Assembly (NCBI RefSeq): GCF_004365095.1
Contig: NZ_SOCN01000002.1
Span: 34,787 to 98,786, forward strand
Length of the DNA: 64,000 bases
Reading direction: 5' to 3'
DNA from: Mycoplasmopsis mustelae
GTDB lineage: Bacteria > Bacillota_I > Bacilli_A > Mycoplasmatales > Metamycoplasmataceae
The position numbers and the translations under genes were made by a program. Below the pieces are notes generated by a model that ran no database searches, was not told where the DNA came from, and saw nothing but the letters and a program-made list of their open reading frames with translations. Shown one piece after another: positions 30,236 to 41,382 of this stretch; positions within the stretch are counted from its first letter, which is position 1; each line of letters begins with the position of its first letter.

Positions 30236-30488
30236 TTAATAACCGCCACTATAATAATCATCATATTACTTTTCAAGCAAATTAATTGAATCCAAAAATA
30301 CAATGGTGAAATTATATTATTATATAATTTTTCAATTTCTTGACTATGTATGAAAAGTTCTTTATTAATATTATTAAAGAATAAATAATTTAGTTAAATC
30401 AGAAAAAAAATAATTTTCTTATGAGTTTGAAATTCTTTTTTATAAGATCTTTGTCATTTATTATTTTATATTCTGTATGTACAAGCAT
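30236..30488 (-). pseudogene. A3, internally deleted A-family gene
   Basis: ATG 30488, with ribosome site AGGAGA, opens MLVHTEYKIINDKDLIKKN, clearly related to MILYTETQKDITKKELDSL of A1. The frame then breaks, and the copy ends 250 bases later in YDDYYSGGY-TAA (30236), the family tail. About two thirds of the gene is missing or unrecognisable. Confidence 0.6.
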
Positions 30489-30853
30489 GTTCTCCTACCA
30501 AACACTTATTTTTTTCTTGTACAAGCAATTTAATGATTAAAATATTCTAAATTATTCATTTTAGATTAAATTTATTTTTTATTTTGTTTATTTTTGTATC
30601 TTTTGCACCTAAGGCTTTTTTGATTAAAGAATTAAAAAAACTAAATTTAAAATTAAAATTTTGTTTTAAAAACCGAATTTAAGATACTTTAACTTTATTT
30701 TTTTGTTAAATTTATATTTAACTTGTTTGTAAAGATTTCTTAATATTTTTATTTTACATTAAAATAAGGTATCTTTATTCTAATTTAACGACATTAATTA
30801 TGAAAATTATGATATTTATCCAATTTATTTCCACATTTTAGTTTTTTTCTAAC
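30489..30853. other. AT-rich spacer after parC
   Basis: No gene recognised. Contains two copies of TGTACAAGCA within about 45 bases next to A3 (30478 and 30521), the second within TTGTACAA. Otherwise eroded-looking DNA between parC and the A/B family. Confidence 0.5.
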
Positions 30854-30860
30854 TAATTTC

Positions 30861-33425
30861 CTACTTTTTCAAATTTAATAATTTTTCCACTTTTGCTAAT
30901 ATATCATCAAATTGTTTTTCTTTTTCTTTTAAAAGATTTTCCGATTTTTCAATATTTTTTGAATTTTCTTTTATTGATTCAACACTAAAATCACTCAAAG
31001 GATTTAGTTGAAATTCTTTTTGAATGTCATTTACAAATAATTTATTAATTACCGGATATTGCAAACTACCTTGTTTGTCTTTTAGATTGTTTATTTTTTC
31101 TATTACTAAATTATAACTATCTGTTTTTACTAATATTTCCATATTATTTGATTGAATTATTGCAGTAATTTTATTTAATTGATTAATTTCAGAATATTTT
31201 TTCCCTTTTGTATTTCGTGAAACTTGTTGAATTTTTTTAGAAGCTAATTTTGCTCAATACCCTTTATCCGAAACAAAGACTAAATCGATGTTTTCTTTGT
31301 TTAAAATAAAATCTGTAACTTTATCATTTAACGATAAATAGACACCTTTAATACCTTTTGCTTTTGTTCCATAAGTACTAATATCGGTTTCTGGATAATA
31401 AGAAATTAATGAGTTATTAGTTAAAATTAATAAATTATTATGATTATTAGATAATTTTGCTCCTATCATTACGTCATTATCAATTAAGGTCATTGCTGTA
31501 TAACTTTTCAATGAGCGTTGAGCCTTAAAATCTATTAGTTTAGTATGTTTAAAAAACCCATTCTTAGTTCCAGTAATTATATATAAGTCACTTTCTCAAT
31601 TTTTTATTTCTAAAACCGAAATAATTTGCTCATCAATTTTAAAATCATATAAATCACGAACATATGTTCCATGCTCTTTCCATTTATTTTCAGCAATTTT
31701 ATGAATAGGTAAAATTGCATAATTACCAAAGTTTGTGAATAAAACTAAATTATGCATTGTGTTCATTTTTGAAACATGCATAATTGCATCATCTTCTTTT
31801 ATATAAGAATTACTTAAATTATTTGAAATATAAGTTTTTTCATTAAAGCGCTTAATATAACCATTTTTAGAAACTAAAATATAAACTTCTTCTTCTTTTA
31901 TTAAATCAGTTTCTTTGTGATTGAAATCAAAGTGTTCATTTTCTATTTTTGTTTTGCGTTCTGCACCAAATTGTTTTTTAATATCTAATAAGATTTCTAT
32001 GATAAACTTATTAAATTTTTGAGAATCATCAAGCAACTCCTTAATATAATTTATTTCGTTTTCTAAATCATTTTTTTCTTTCAAATAAGCTTGTTTATCA
32101 GTTTTGCTCAAACGATATAGTCTTAATTCCGCGATTGCTGTTGCTTGAATTTCGCTAAAAGCAAAATGTTTAATTAAATCCTTAATTACCCCACTTTTTG
32201 AGTCTTCAGATTCACGAATTACTTTAATTACTTTATCGGTAATTTCTGAAACTTTAATAAATCCTAAAACAATTTCTAGTCTTAACAAGTTTTTTTGTAG
32301 ATCGTAGTTTAAAGTTTTTGTTTTGATATCACGAACTTGTTGTTCATATGAATCCAGCATTTGCATTAAATTTAATTGCATCGGCTGATTATTTTTGATA
32401 ACAGTATTGTTATATGAATAAGTAATTTTTAATTGAGTTTTTTGATATAAATAAGATAGGACACTGTGTTCATTAACGCCTACATCCATTGTAATTAAAA
32501 TATTAATTCCATTACGATCGGATTGATCTTTGATTTCTAAAACTCCATCAATTGCACCTTTGTTAATTAACATATCTATTTCATAAACTAAAGATGATTT
32601 TGACACACCATAAGGAATTTCGGTTATTTCTATAAATTTATTAGAACTTTTAGAATACAAATTACATTTTGCATATAAATGAATTTTATCTTTGATATTA
32701 TTTCCAAATTCAAATGCATCATCAATCCCTTTAATCCCTTTAATAATCCCGCCAGTTGGAAAATCTGGACCTAAAATATATTTACGAATTTCTTTCAATG
32801 ATATATTTGGTTTTTTAATTTTTGCAATCGTAGCATCAATTACTTCGGATAAATTATGTGGTGGTAGGTCAGTTGCCATTCCTACAGCAATCCCTTTTGC
32901 ACCATTAACTAATAATGTCGGAAAAATTGATGGTAATACTACAGGTTCTTTTTCACTATCATCAAAATTAGGAATAAAAGCTACGGTATTTTTTTTTAAA
33001 TCATTTAAAATAAATTCAGTAACTTTAGACAAGCGAACTTCAGTATAACGCATTGCAGCGGCTGGATCATTATCAATAGAACCAATATTACCATGCATAT
33101 CTAAAAGTGGAATGTTTGATTTTCATGGTTGACTCATATTAACCATCGCTTCATAAACCGAACTATCTCCGTGTGGATGATATTTTCCAATTACATCACC
33201 AACTACCCGAGCTGATTTTTTATAAGGTTTATCATGTGATAAACCTAAATCATACATTGCATATAAAATCCGTCTTTGAACAGGTTTTAAACCATCTTTT
33301 ATATCCGGAAGCGCTCTTTGCTGAATAACATATTTTGCATATCTACCAAAACGTTCAGACATGACTTTATCTAATGATTCATTAATTATTTTGTCTAAAA
33401 TTTCTTTCTTTTTGTTTACATCCAT
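30861..33425 (-). CDS. parC: DNA topoisomerase IV subunit A
   Basis: 854 residues. It is the DNA-cutting subunit of topoisomerase IV, which separates daughter chromosomes. The winged-helix part reads [43 protein letters not shown] and AAAMRYTE, with the catalytic Tyr at about 127. [16 protein letters not shown] and [15 protein letters not shown] favour ParC over GyrA. The quinolone region HGDSSVYEA has the common Ser and Glu. A coiled-coil-rich middle and divergent C-terminal beta-pinwheel follow, with Lys-rich end. No parE gene is next to it in this window. Confidence 0.92.
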
Positions 33426-33783
33426 AAAACTCCTTATTAATTTAAATTATATTTAATTTTAAAATTAAATAAATATATACGATAATAAATACATAACTGG
33501 TGTTTCTAGTTTTAATTAAATATTTCTTAGAATCAAAATTAAGAATATTTTTTTAGCTATGCTGTAGTCTAAAAAGTTTTAAATAGCATAATTTACTTGT
33601 TCTTTTATTTTTTTAATAACTTAACTAAAGTAAATATAAGTAAATTAGCTCGTTAGGAATCCTTGAGATAAATTTAATAAATTAAATCTTAAATAAAACT
33701 TTAAAAATCAAATTTTTCGTTTAAAATTTAATAACTTAATATCAAACCACCTAAACACCCTTATTTTGAAAAGAAAGGTTATA
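33426..33783. other. gene-free region between parC and the 38-aa gene
   Basis: Divergent promoter region, AT-rich. A hairpin with arms AAATATT(T)CTTA/TAAGAATATTT at about 33519-33553 is the only clear structure. I see no DnaA-box cluster and no RNA gene. Confidence 0.5.
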
Positions 33784-33900
33784 ATGCGTAAAGAAGTTAG
33801 ATTAAAGAACAAAACAATAGCAGCAAAAAGAGCTAAAAAACTTTCTAAGGAACATCACAGAGAATTAAGAAGGCAAGCAAAATTAACAGCTACTCAATAA
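33784..33900 (+). CDS. 38-residue basic protein
   Basis: ATG 33784 with the ribosome site GAAAGG and TAA 33898 enclose a 38-residue, highly basic protein (MRKEVRLKNKTIAAKRAKKL at the start, then a His/Arg-rich stretch). A strong terminator follows directly, so it is its own short unit before dnaX. Size and charge recall small ribosomal proteins or RNA/DNA-binding peptides, but it does not match L34, L36 or a full S21 that I know. Codon usage and flanking signals argue for a real gene. Confidence 0.65.
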   Translation: MRKEVRLKNKTIAAKRAKKLSKEHHRELRRQAKLTATQ

Positions 33901-33902
33901 TT

Positions 33903-33922
33903 AAAGCCAAGTGCTTTTTTTT
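33903..33922 (+). terminator. terminator of the 38-aa gene
   Basis: Short stem AAAGC/GCTTT with a 5-base loop and eight T on the plus strand. Confidence 0.75.
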
Positions 33923-34080
33923 ATACTTTTTTTACTACTATTATTGAATGTTTTGATTCAAAATATGAAAATCTTTCAATCAGATTTGAATAAAAAATCA
34001 TCTTTATTTATTTTGTAATTAAAATTAATTTATAATTTTATTACAAGTTTTAAATATAGTTTTTATTGTTCAGGAGAAGC

Positions 34081-35997
34081 ATGCAACACAAAGCACTTTA
34101 TCGCAAATATCGTCCTAAAACTTTTTCCGAAGTAGTGGGTCAAGAACACATTGTTGAAAGTTTAAAAAATATTTTAAAAAGCCGTAAGATCAACCATGCT
34201 TACTTATTTTGTGGTCCAAAAGGTACTGGAAAAACCTCTGTTGCAAAAATTTTTGCAAACACTTTAAACTGTATGCACACTACAGATGTTACTTTAATTT
34301 GTGAGGATTGTTTAAAAATGTCTAACAATAATTTTGACATCATTGAAATGGACGCGGCTTCAAATAATGGAGTAGATGAAATTCGTGATCTAAAAGATAA
34401 GGTTGAACAAGCTCCAATTAATAGTAAATTCAAAATATATATCATTGATGAAGTTCATATGATGACCAAAAGCGCTTTTAATGCCTTATTAAAAACACTT
34501 GAGGAGCCTCCAAAACATGCAATTTTTATTTTGGCAACCACTGATCCACAAAAAATCCCTTTAACTATCTTATCTAGAGTACAAAGATTTAACTTTAAAC
34601 GTGTATCACAAAACAATATCATTCAACAACTAAAATTTGTCTTAGACAACGAGAAAATTAAATACGAAAGCGATGCTTTAAAAGCAATTGCTGCAATATC
34701 ATCAGGCGGATTAAGAGATGCTTTATCATTAAGTGAGCAAGCTAGTTCATTTAATGATAATAAAATCCTTTTAGATGATGTACAAAAATATTTTGGTTTA
34801 CTATCAAACAAAAGAATAATTACATTACTCAATGATCTAAAAAATGATGATTTATTAAATATAATTAAAACAATTCGCGAATTAAAAAGCGAGGGTATAG
34901 ACCCAAAAATTTTGTTAACTTCAACAATGGATGTTATTAAAGAGTGAGTATTATTTAATAAAACTTTTGATACATCATTATTGAATATTTTAGATCCGAA
35001 CGATATTGGTAAGATAAATTTATCGATTGATTTAGCAATAAAATTGCTAAAAAAAATATATGAAATTTTAATTAAATTACCTCGCAGCGAAAGTCCTTTT
35101 AGTATAATTGAGGTTGGTTTAATAAACTGTATTGATTTAAATAATTTTTATAAACCTAAACCGGAGCAAAATAAAAAAATCCAAGACGCTAACTCAATTT
35201 CACACACAACTGATGAATTAGAATTTAAAGCGACTCCTAAGATTCAAGATAACAAAAATTTACATAAATCAATTTTTTCAGGTGACGATTTTTTTAAAAG
35301 TAAGTTTGCTATTGATAAGATCAAAAAACAAACAACTAATAACACCAATAAGCTAAGTGAAGATTTATCAAAAAATAATAACAACAAAATTACAAACAAT
35401 ATTGTTAATAATGAAGAAATGTTTGAAAAATCAACTATAGAAATCTTTGATAATACACTAGAAACACAAAATTTTAACAACCAAAAAGAATTAGAAGTTA
35501 AGTATCAATGGGAAAATGAAAATGAATTTGAATCAATTCTTAATATTCTTTTATGGATCAAAGAAGATAAAGAAAATAGAAATTTAAAGGATAAGTATAC
35601 GAGTTTAAAAAATGATGCCGAATTTTCTAATACTAGAGTAGATTTAAATCGCTATTTTGAATGATTTAAAAATACTAAAATCATTTCAGCTTGTGAAAAC
35701 GCTATAATTTTTTCAGTTGATAATGATGAATTATTGGAACTTTTAAATAAAAACAAATACAAAGTTGATTTACAAAAATTTATAGACTACGTATATTCGG
35801 GCGGTTATAAATGATTATATTTTCTAAATTCTAATAAGCAAGAAAAAATTAGACAACTCTATATTGACTATATTAATGGAAAATATGTGTTAGGCAATCC
35901 AATTCATAAACCAGATAAACTTATTACAGTAATACCAAACCAACGCGAGGACCACATTGAGGCTTCTAAATACATCCATTCAAAAACTTGAAAATAA
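34081..35997 (+). CDS. dnaX: DNA polymerase III subunits gamma/tau
   Basis: 638 residues. AAA+ clamp-loader motor: Walker A GPKGTGKTS (about residues 46-54), Cys cluster C...CEDC, Walker B IYIIDEVHMM, sensor 1 LATTDP and arginine finger SRVQRF are seen, followed by domain III and a long Asn/Lys-rich linker and C-terminal tau part. ATG 34081 (AGGAGA ribosome site) is preferred; the frame is open upstream without a better start. UGA codons are read as Trp three times or more. I do not see a slippery A-run that would make a separate gamma. First gene of the dnaX-ybaB-recR-tmk-holB-rsmI cluster. Confidence 0.95.
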
Positions 35998-36012
35998 TAG
36001 AAAAGAGGAAAA

Positions 36013-36303
36013 ATGAACCCAGAATTAATCAAAAGACTTAAAAAGATGCAAAGCGAAATAGATGCAAAACAAAAAGAATTTTCAAACTTAGAATTTAGTG
36101 TTGAAAAACAAGGCATTAAAATTACTGCAAAAGGTGATTTTAGCATTCAAAAGATAGATATCGATCCAGCTTTAATCGACCCTGATGATAAAGAACTTTT
36201 AGAGGACTTACTTATCGTATCTATTAATGAATTAATTGATAAAATTAATGAAGAACAAAATAAAATCATTCCAAAAGACATGCCAGGTGGATTACCATTT
36301 TAG
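36013..36303 (+). CDS. YbaB/EbfC family nucleoid-associated protein
   Basis: 96 residues: N-terminal helix (LIKRLKKMQSEIDAKQKEF), beta strands (GIKITAKGDFSIQKIDIDP) and C-terminal helices with LIVSINELIDKINEEQ, the YbaB fold. Dimeric DNA-binding protein usually found between dnaX and recR, as here. Ribosome site AGAGG before ATG 36013. Confidence 0.92.
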   Translation: MNPELIKRLKKMQSEIDAKQKEFSNLEFSVEKQGIKITAKGDFSIQKIDIDPALIDPDDKELLEDLLIVSINELIDKINEEQNKIIPKDMPGGLPF

Positions 36304-36309
36304 GTTAAA

Positions 36310-36900
36310 ATGTTTGAATCTGAAGATATAAATAATTTAATTCAAAAACTTAAAAAAATTCCTGGTTTCAGCAAAAAAAGTTCTGAAAAATTTGTTTATT
36401 GGATTTTTGACAATGAACAAATAAGTGTAAATTTACTCGTAAATGATATTAAAAAAATTAAGGAAAATACTAAATTTTGTAACAATTGTACTAACATTTT
36501 AGACAAAAAATTGGAATGCAAAATATGCAATGATGAAACACGTAAAAACACTTTATTAGTACTTGAAAACCTTTCTATTTTAGACAAAATAGAAAAGTCC
36601 GGTTTTTATTTTGGAAGATATTTTATCTTTAATAAGCAAATAGAAAGCGAATATGATTATAAGAATAATTTAGCATATATTAATGACTTTTTAAATTATG
36701 CTAAAGGATTTGAAGAAATTATTTTAGGTATATCCCCCACTTTAAAAGGGGAAATATTAATTAACATACTTAAGAAAGCATTAAAAAATTTAAAACTAAA
36801 AGTTTCTCAAATCGCTATTGGTGTACCGTTAGGAGCATCAGTTGACTATATTGATGAAACTACTTTAAAATTTTCAATAAAAAATAGACAAAAAGATTAG
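36310..36900 (+). CDS. recR: recombination protein RecR
   Basis: 196 residues, normal length. Helix-hairpin-helix at the start (LIQKLKKIPGFSKKSSEKFVYW), Cys4 zinc finger (FCNNC...CKIC at about residues 57-77) and a Toprim domain (NTLLVLENLSILDKIEKSG, then ILGISPTLKGE). The last two parts support gap-repair loading of RecA. Six bases after the ybaB stop. Confidence 0.95.
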   Translation: MFESEDINNLIQKLKKIPGFSKKSSEKFVYWIFDNEQISVNLLVNDIKKIKENTKFCNNCTNILDKKLECKICNDETRKNTLLVLENLSILDKIEKSGFYFGRYFIFNKQIESEYDYKNNLAYINDFLNYAKGFEEIILGISPTLKGEILINILKKALKNLKLKVSQIAIGVPLGASVDYIDETTLKFSIKNRQKD

Positions 36901-36909
36901 AGGTAAAAA

Positions 36910-37560
36910 ATGTTTATAACTTTTGAGGGATTAGACGGAAGCGGAAAAACTACAATACTAGAAAAATTGGTGCAATATTTTAAAAAAAATTATCCAAAAA
37001 TGAATTTGATTATCACTAGAGAACCTGGCGGACAAAACCTGAAAGAAGCCGAAAAAATCCGTGATATTATTTTAGACAAAGAGAGCGATTTATCGCCGGT
37101 GGCTGAAGCCATGCTTTATTCTACAAGCCGTAGAATTCATTTAGAAAAAGTTATTTGACCCGCTATTAAAAACGGCGAATTAGTATTATGTGATAGATAT
37201 ATTGACAGTTTCTATGCCTATCAAGGTTTTGCAAGAAATTTAGGATATAAATTTGTTAAAACATTAACAAATTTAATCATAGATAATGCTATTCCAGATA
37301 TCACTATTTTCTTTGAAATTACCCCTGAAAAAAGCAAAGAAAGACGCGACCGCACTCGTTTAGTACAAGATAGATTAGACAATGAAAATATGGATTTTCA
37401 TTATAAAGTTTACAATGGTTATAAACAATTGATTCAAGAAGACCCAAAAAGATTTATTATTATTGACGGTTCTTTATCTCTTGAAAAAGTTTGTGCTAAT
37501 GTTGTAGAAAAATTAAATCAAAATCAAAAATTTTTAGACTTTGTACAAAAATACAAATAA
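36910..37560 (+). CDS. tmk: thymidylate kinase
   Basis: 216 residues with one UGA (Trp) at 37159. P-loop FEGLDGSGKTT, REPGG, the DRY motif in CDRYIDSFYAYQG and the LID region RRDRTRLVQDRLD are seen. It turns dTMP into dTDP. The stop overlaps the holB start by one base. Standard neighbour of holB in Firmicutes and mycoplasmas. Confidence 0.95.
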
Positions 37561-38414
37561 TGAACACAGAAATTTTAGACATTTTTTTAAAATTAAACAA
37601 ATCTAACAAACTTGCACACTTTTATTTATTTAAACATACCAATAAAATTGATGATTTACTATTAAACATCATTAATATAATTAATAACAGTTCGTTAAAA
37701 CTAATTGATAATTCTTTTGATAATTTATCAACTAATATTTTTTTTATTGATGGAAGCAAAGAAACAATCAAGAAACAGAATATACAAGACGTTTTTTATA
37801 AAAGCCAGTTTAAAAATGACACTAATTTAAAAAATATTATTTTAATTAAAGACATCGATAATGCTGCAGCAATTACTATTAATGGTTTTTTAAAATTTAT
37901 TGAAGAACCCTTAGAAAATATCATTATTTTAGCCACCACTAAAAATATTAATAAAATTTTGCCAACCATCATTTCTAGAGCACAAATTATTTCTGTTAAT
38001 TTAAAAAATAATCCTCAAAATAGTTTTAATGATTGAACAAAAGACATTAAATTAGATGAAAATCAAATTTTATTAATAAAAGAATTAATTAAAAAATTAG
38101 AAAATTTATTAATTAATTCTCAATTAAATTTAGAATTTCTTATAAGCTTTCTCAAAGATAATTTAACATCAGAAAACAAATTTTTATTAGATGTTTTACA
38201 AAAAATTCTTTTACCAGACGAAATTTTAGAAAGTAATGTAAAAGAATTAAATCAAATAAAAAAATTTATCTTAAAAAAACCGAAATTATTAGAAAAAATA
38301 ATACTAACATTACAACTCTGCATAACTTTTAGCGAAAATATTTCAACAATTAACGCCAATTTTGAAATACAAAAAACAGCATTTTTAATTAAACTAAGAA
38401 GAATTTATGAGTAA
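37560..38414 (+). CDS. holB: DNA polymerase III delta' subunit
   Basis: 284 residues. Clamp-loader fold without a P-loop, as in delta': the first part reads LAHFYLFKHTNK, then LIKDIDNAAAITINGFLKFIEEP (sensor region) and ATTKNINKILPTIISRAQI (SRx motif). The C-terminal half is helical and divergent. Position between tmk and rsmI supports the call. It overlaps rsmI by eight bases. Confidence 0.85.
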
Positions 38415-39117
38415 ATTATATATAGTAGGAACTCCGATCGGAAACTTATCCGATATTACTTATCGTGCAGTTGAAACATTACAAAAAGTTGACGTCATAG
38501 CCTGTGAAGATACTAGAGTTACTATAAAACTCCTAGAAAAATATCATATAACTAAAAAAAAATTAATAACTAACAATATAGTAAATGAAAAAAATGTTGT
38601 AAAGGAATTATTAAATTACTTATTAAACAATAAATCTGTAGCTGTTGTTTCTGACGCCGGAATGCCGTTGGTTGCTGATCCAGGCTTTAATATTATTAAT
38701 TTAGCACGTCAAAATAACATTGAAATAGAAATTATTCCTGGTGTATCTGCCGCTATTACTGCATTTGTAGGTTCGGGATTTTCACATAACTTTACTTTCT
38801 TAGGTTTTATCAAAGATAAAAGCCAGCAACGAAAAAACCAATTAAAAACATTAACTGAAGGAACTTATATATTTTTTGTTTCTCCTCATAAATTAATAAG
38901 TACAATTTCTGATATATATGAAATTTTTAAGGATGAGGTGAATATTTGCTTAGCCAAAGAATTAACCAAAATTTACGAACAATGGTTTTTTGAAAAACCT
39001 TCAACGCTCTTGAAAATCCTTGAACAATGTTCAACTATTAAAGGTGAATATACTTTAGTACTAAATATTGCAAAAGTAAAACATATAAAAATCAATAAGT
39101 ATGCTAAAAATAAATAA
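38407..39117 (+). CDS. rsmI: 16S rRNA (cytidine-2'-O)-methyltransferase RsmI
   Basis: 236 residues. Tetrapyrrole-methylase fold with the family start LYIVGTPIGNLSDITYRA, IACEDTR, VVSDAGMPLVADPG, the SAM loop IPGVSAAITAF, and FLGFIKDK. It methylates C1402 of 16S rRNA. Shorter than E. coli RsmI, as usual in mycoplasmas, lacking the C-terminal domain. Last gene of the dnaX cluster, followed by a terminator. Confidence 0.93.
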   Translation: MSKLYIVGTPIGNLSDITYRAVETLQKVDVIACEDTRVTIKLLEKYHITKKKLITNNIVNEKNVVKELLNYLLNNKSVAVVSDAGMPLVADPGFNIINLARQNNIEIEIIPGVSAAITAFVGSGFSHNFTFLGFIKDKSQQRKNQLKTLTEGTYIFFVSPHKLISTISDIYEIFKDEVNICLAKELTKIYEQWFFEKPSTLLKILEQCSTIKGEYTLVLNIAKVKHIKINKYAKNK

Positions 39118-39155
39118 AAATCGTTTAGACCATATATAAGTACTAAACGATTTTT
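39116..39155. terminator. bidirectional terminator between rsmI and the DUF31 gene
   Basis: 13-bp arms AAAAATCGTTTAG/CTAAACGATTTTT with a 14-base loop between convergent genes. The stem equals that at 9149-9189. Confidence 0.85.
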
Positions 39156-39158
39156 CTA

Positions 39159-41352
39159 TTAAGAATTTTGGATCTTGAAACCGTTAGGAAATAGTGCAGT
39201 TTTGAATGAATTTCCACCATTACTTCTATCGAAACCGTTCGGATAAATCTTGGTTAAATTTTCACGATAAGACGCTGTTTGTGCAGGATATTTACTTTTA
39301 TCACTACCATCAATTAAATTGTAAGCCTTTAAAACAACATTATTTCTTGCAACATCCTTAGCCAACAGCAAAGGAGCAAAACCAGCAATTTTAGACAAAT
39401 CATTTGGTTCCACTGAACTATTTACACTATCATAAATACCAATAATTTGACCAAATTCATTATAAACTACTGACCCAGAAGCACCATAATATAGTGATGA
39501 AAATCAAATTGAATAGTTATAACCGTAATAATCACCCAATAATCTGCCTTGCGCTTTTCCATACGGATTAAAATTACCAGTAGTAATCTTCTCTTCCGAA
39601 CTATTTGATGGTAAAGCAAATTGTTTATCGTTAGTCAAACCTCTGGTATTATATTTTTCTGTAGTTGATGTTCTTTGGTTTGGATTATTGATACTTCAAG
39701 TAGCCATCCCATCAGTGGTAAGTTGTGGATAGCCACCAATATAGACTTGCTTAGAATTTCATAAGTTTTGATTATTTGTTGAATATTTTTCGAAATATGC
39801 AGTCATATAGTCTGTTGTTTGCATATATTTTGAAATTGATTTATCTTGATTTGGTAACTTAGGTGTGTCTGATAGTCTTTGAATATATGAATCTACAGCA
39901 TTAATCGCATCTTTAAATGATGTTTTTGTTGTTTCATTCATATTAGACATATCAATATCAATTTCAAATATTGCAAAATCAGTATAAAAAGGATAAAATG
40001 TTTCTGAATTTAATAATTGTTTTTTAATAATATTATATTCTGAACCTTCATCATCTTCATCACCGGGAGCAGCAGTTTTTAATCATTCTTGAGCTTTTTT
40101 TCTTAATTCTGCTTGTAATGGTTGAATATATTCTCGTTTAATAAAATCAAAACCAGCAAAGATCAATTTTGGAGCACTAATACCTTGTGTTAAAGTAGTA
40201 ACTGAAGCACCTGAATCTGATTTATTTGCATCAGTAAATTTAGATTCAGAAGTATATCAATGCACGTTATTTGCTTGATTTGATTGATATTTATAGTTGT
40301 TTGTTTGAACATCAAAATTTTCTCTTTTTGAAGCTTTTCCAATTGAAATTGAGTTAGCACGAATATTTCTTGGATCTTGATAATTTAATTTTTCCGCCAG
40401 AGCATCATCTAATGTATTTGATAAATCAGAAGCGACATGTAAATTTGTGGCAAAAAACAATTTATACTTATTTTCATTTTCTTTATAATAGTCTAACAAT
40501 CATGCAGTTCCAGTACCGGTTGATCTAAAATCATTGTCAGTATTATTTATCTTTTTGCCAATACCAAACTTTATTGCAAAACTACGATCAAAAATTTCTT
40601 TATAAATAACATTTCTATCTACTGTTTGGTATTCTTTTGCGTATTCAGGATATTGATTATTTTTACTTGGATCAAATACAGGAAATTTAAAATCTTTAGG
40701 CAGAGTTGGAACTTCTGAGATCAACTTATTATTATTATTTGAATAGTTATTAGATGAATCTGTAGGTTGTTTTACTTGAGAAGCCCCCCCCTGTTTGACC
40801 TGTATTGTTAGAATTTGATTCCGTATTAGCACTTTCTGTATTTACTTTTTTTAGAATAAATTTTAAATTAGTAGTGATTTTTTTGTTATTGATAAATAAA
40901 TACTCAATACCATACTCGTTATCTTTATTTGAATCATTATAACTTGCTAGGTTTGTTACATCAAAACTAAGCGTTTTACTCTCTTGATTATAATCTGATT
41001 TATTAAACAAAACCGGAAAACCTACAATTTTTAATCTAATATCACCATGTAAAACTGAGTCATCCAACTTATCTATAAGCTGAATTATCAATTTATATGA
41101 ATTATTGGAATTTACAACTTCAAGAGATTTAATCCCCAAATTTTTTTGTTTGTTTTCTTGTGTTTGTTCGTTATTTATTTCAGAATCTTCTGCTTTGCTT
41201 GCGTCATCTTTTTTTGTTTTAGATGTTTTGTTATGAATGTCATCTATCTTAGTGTTTTTAGAATTAGACACACTATCAACACATGAAATAGCTGTTATGC
41301 TACTTATAGTGCTAGTCAACATAATCGCAAGCATTTTATGTATTTTTTTCAT
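39159..41352 (-). pseudogene. DUF31-type putative lipoprotein peptidase, off-frame at a G8 tract
   Basis: A lipoprotein signal (MKKIHKMLAIMLTS, lipobox TAISC, Cys 24) leads into a Lys/Asn/Glu-rich linker and a beta-rich domain. At the minus-strand G8 tract (40784-40791) the frame shifts: read with 8 G it ends within ten residues; with 7 (or 10) G it continues ASQVKQPTDSS and runs to TAA 39159, about 730 residues. The second part has a trypsin-like triad in DUF31 order: His in FFATNLHVASDL, Asp in FAIFEIDID, Ser in GASGSVVY. DUF31 proteins include the mycoplasma immunoglobulin protease MIP. No MIB gene is nearby, so the target is unknown. In this sequence it is out of frame; the tract suggests reversible switching. 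Confidence 0.8.
40784..40791 (-). repeat. poly-G (G8) tract in the DUF31 gene
   Basis: Eight C on the plus strand, the longest such C/G run noticed in a protein gene of this AT-rich window. It is exactly where the reading frame changes. Confidence 0.9.
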
Positions 41353-41382
41353 ATTAATTTTCCTTTTTATAAAGTCATATAG

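Noticed and set aside
32692..33048. 118-codon plus-strand frame opposite parC
   Set aside because: Antisense shadow of a conserved part of parC.
33426..33783. Possible replication origin between parC and dnaX
   Set aside because: AT-rich and near replication genes, but no DnaA-box cluster and no dnaA or dnaN gene nearby.
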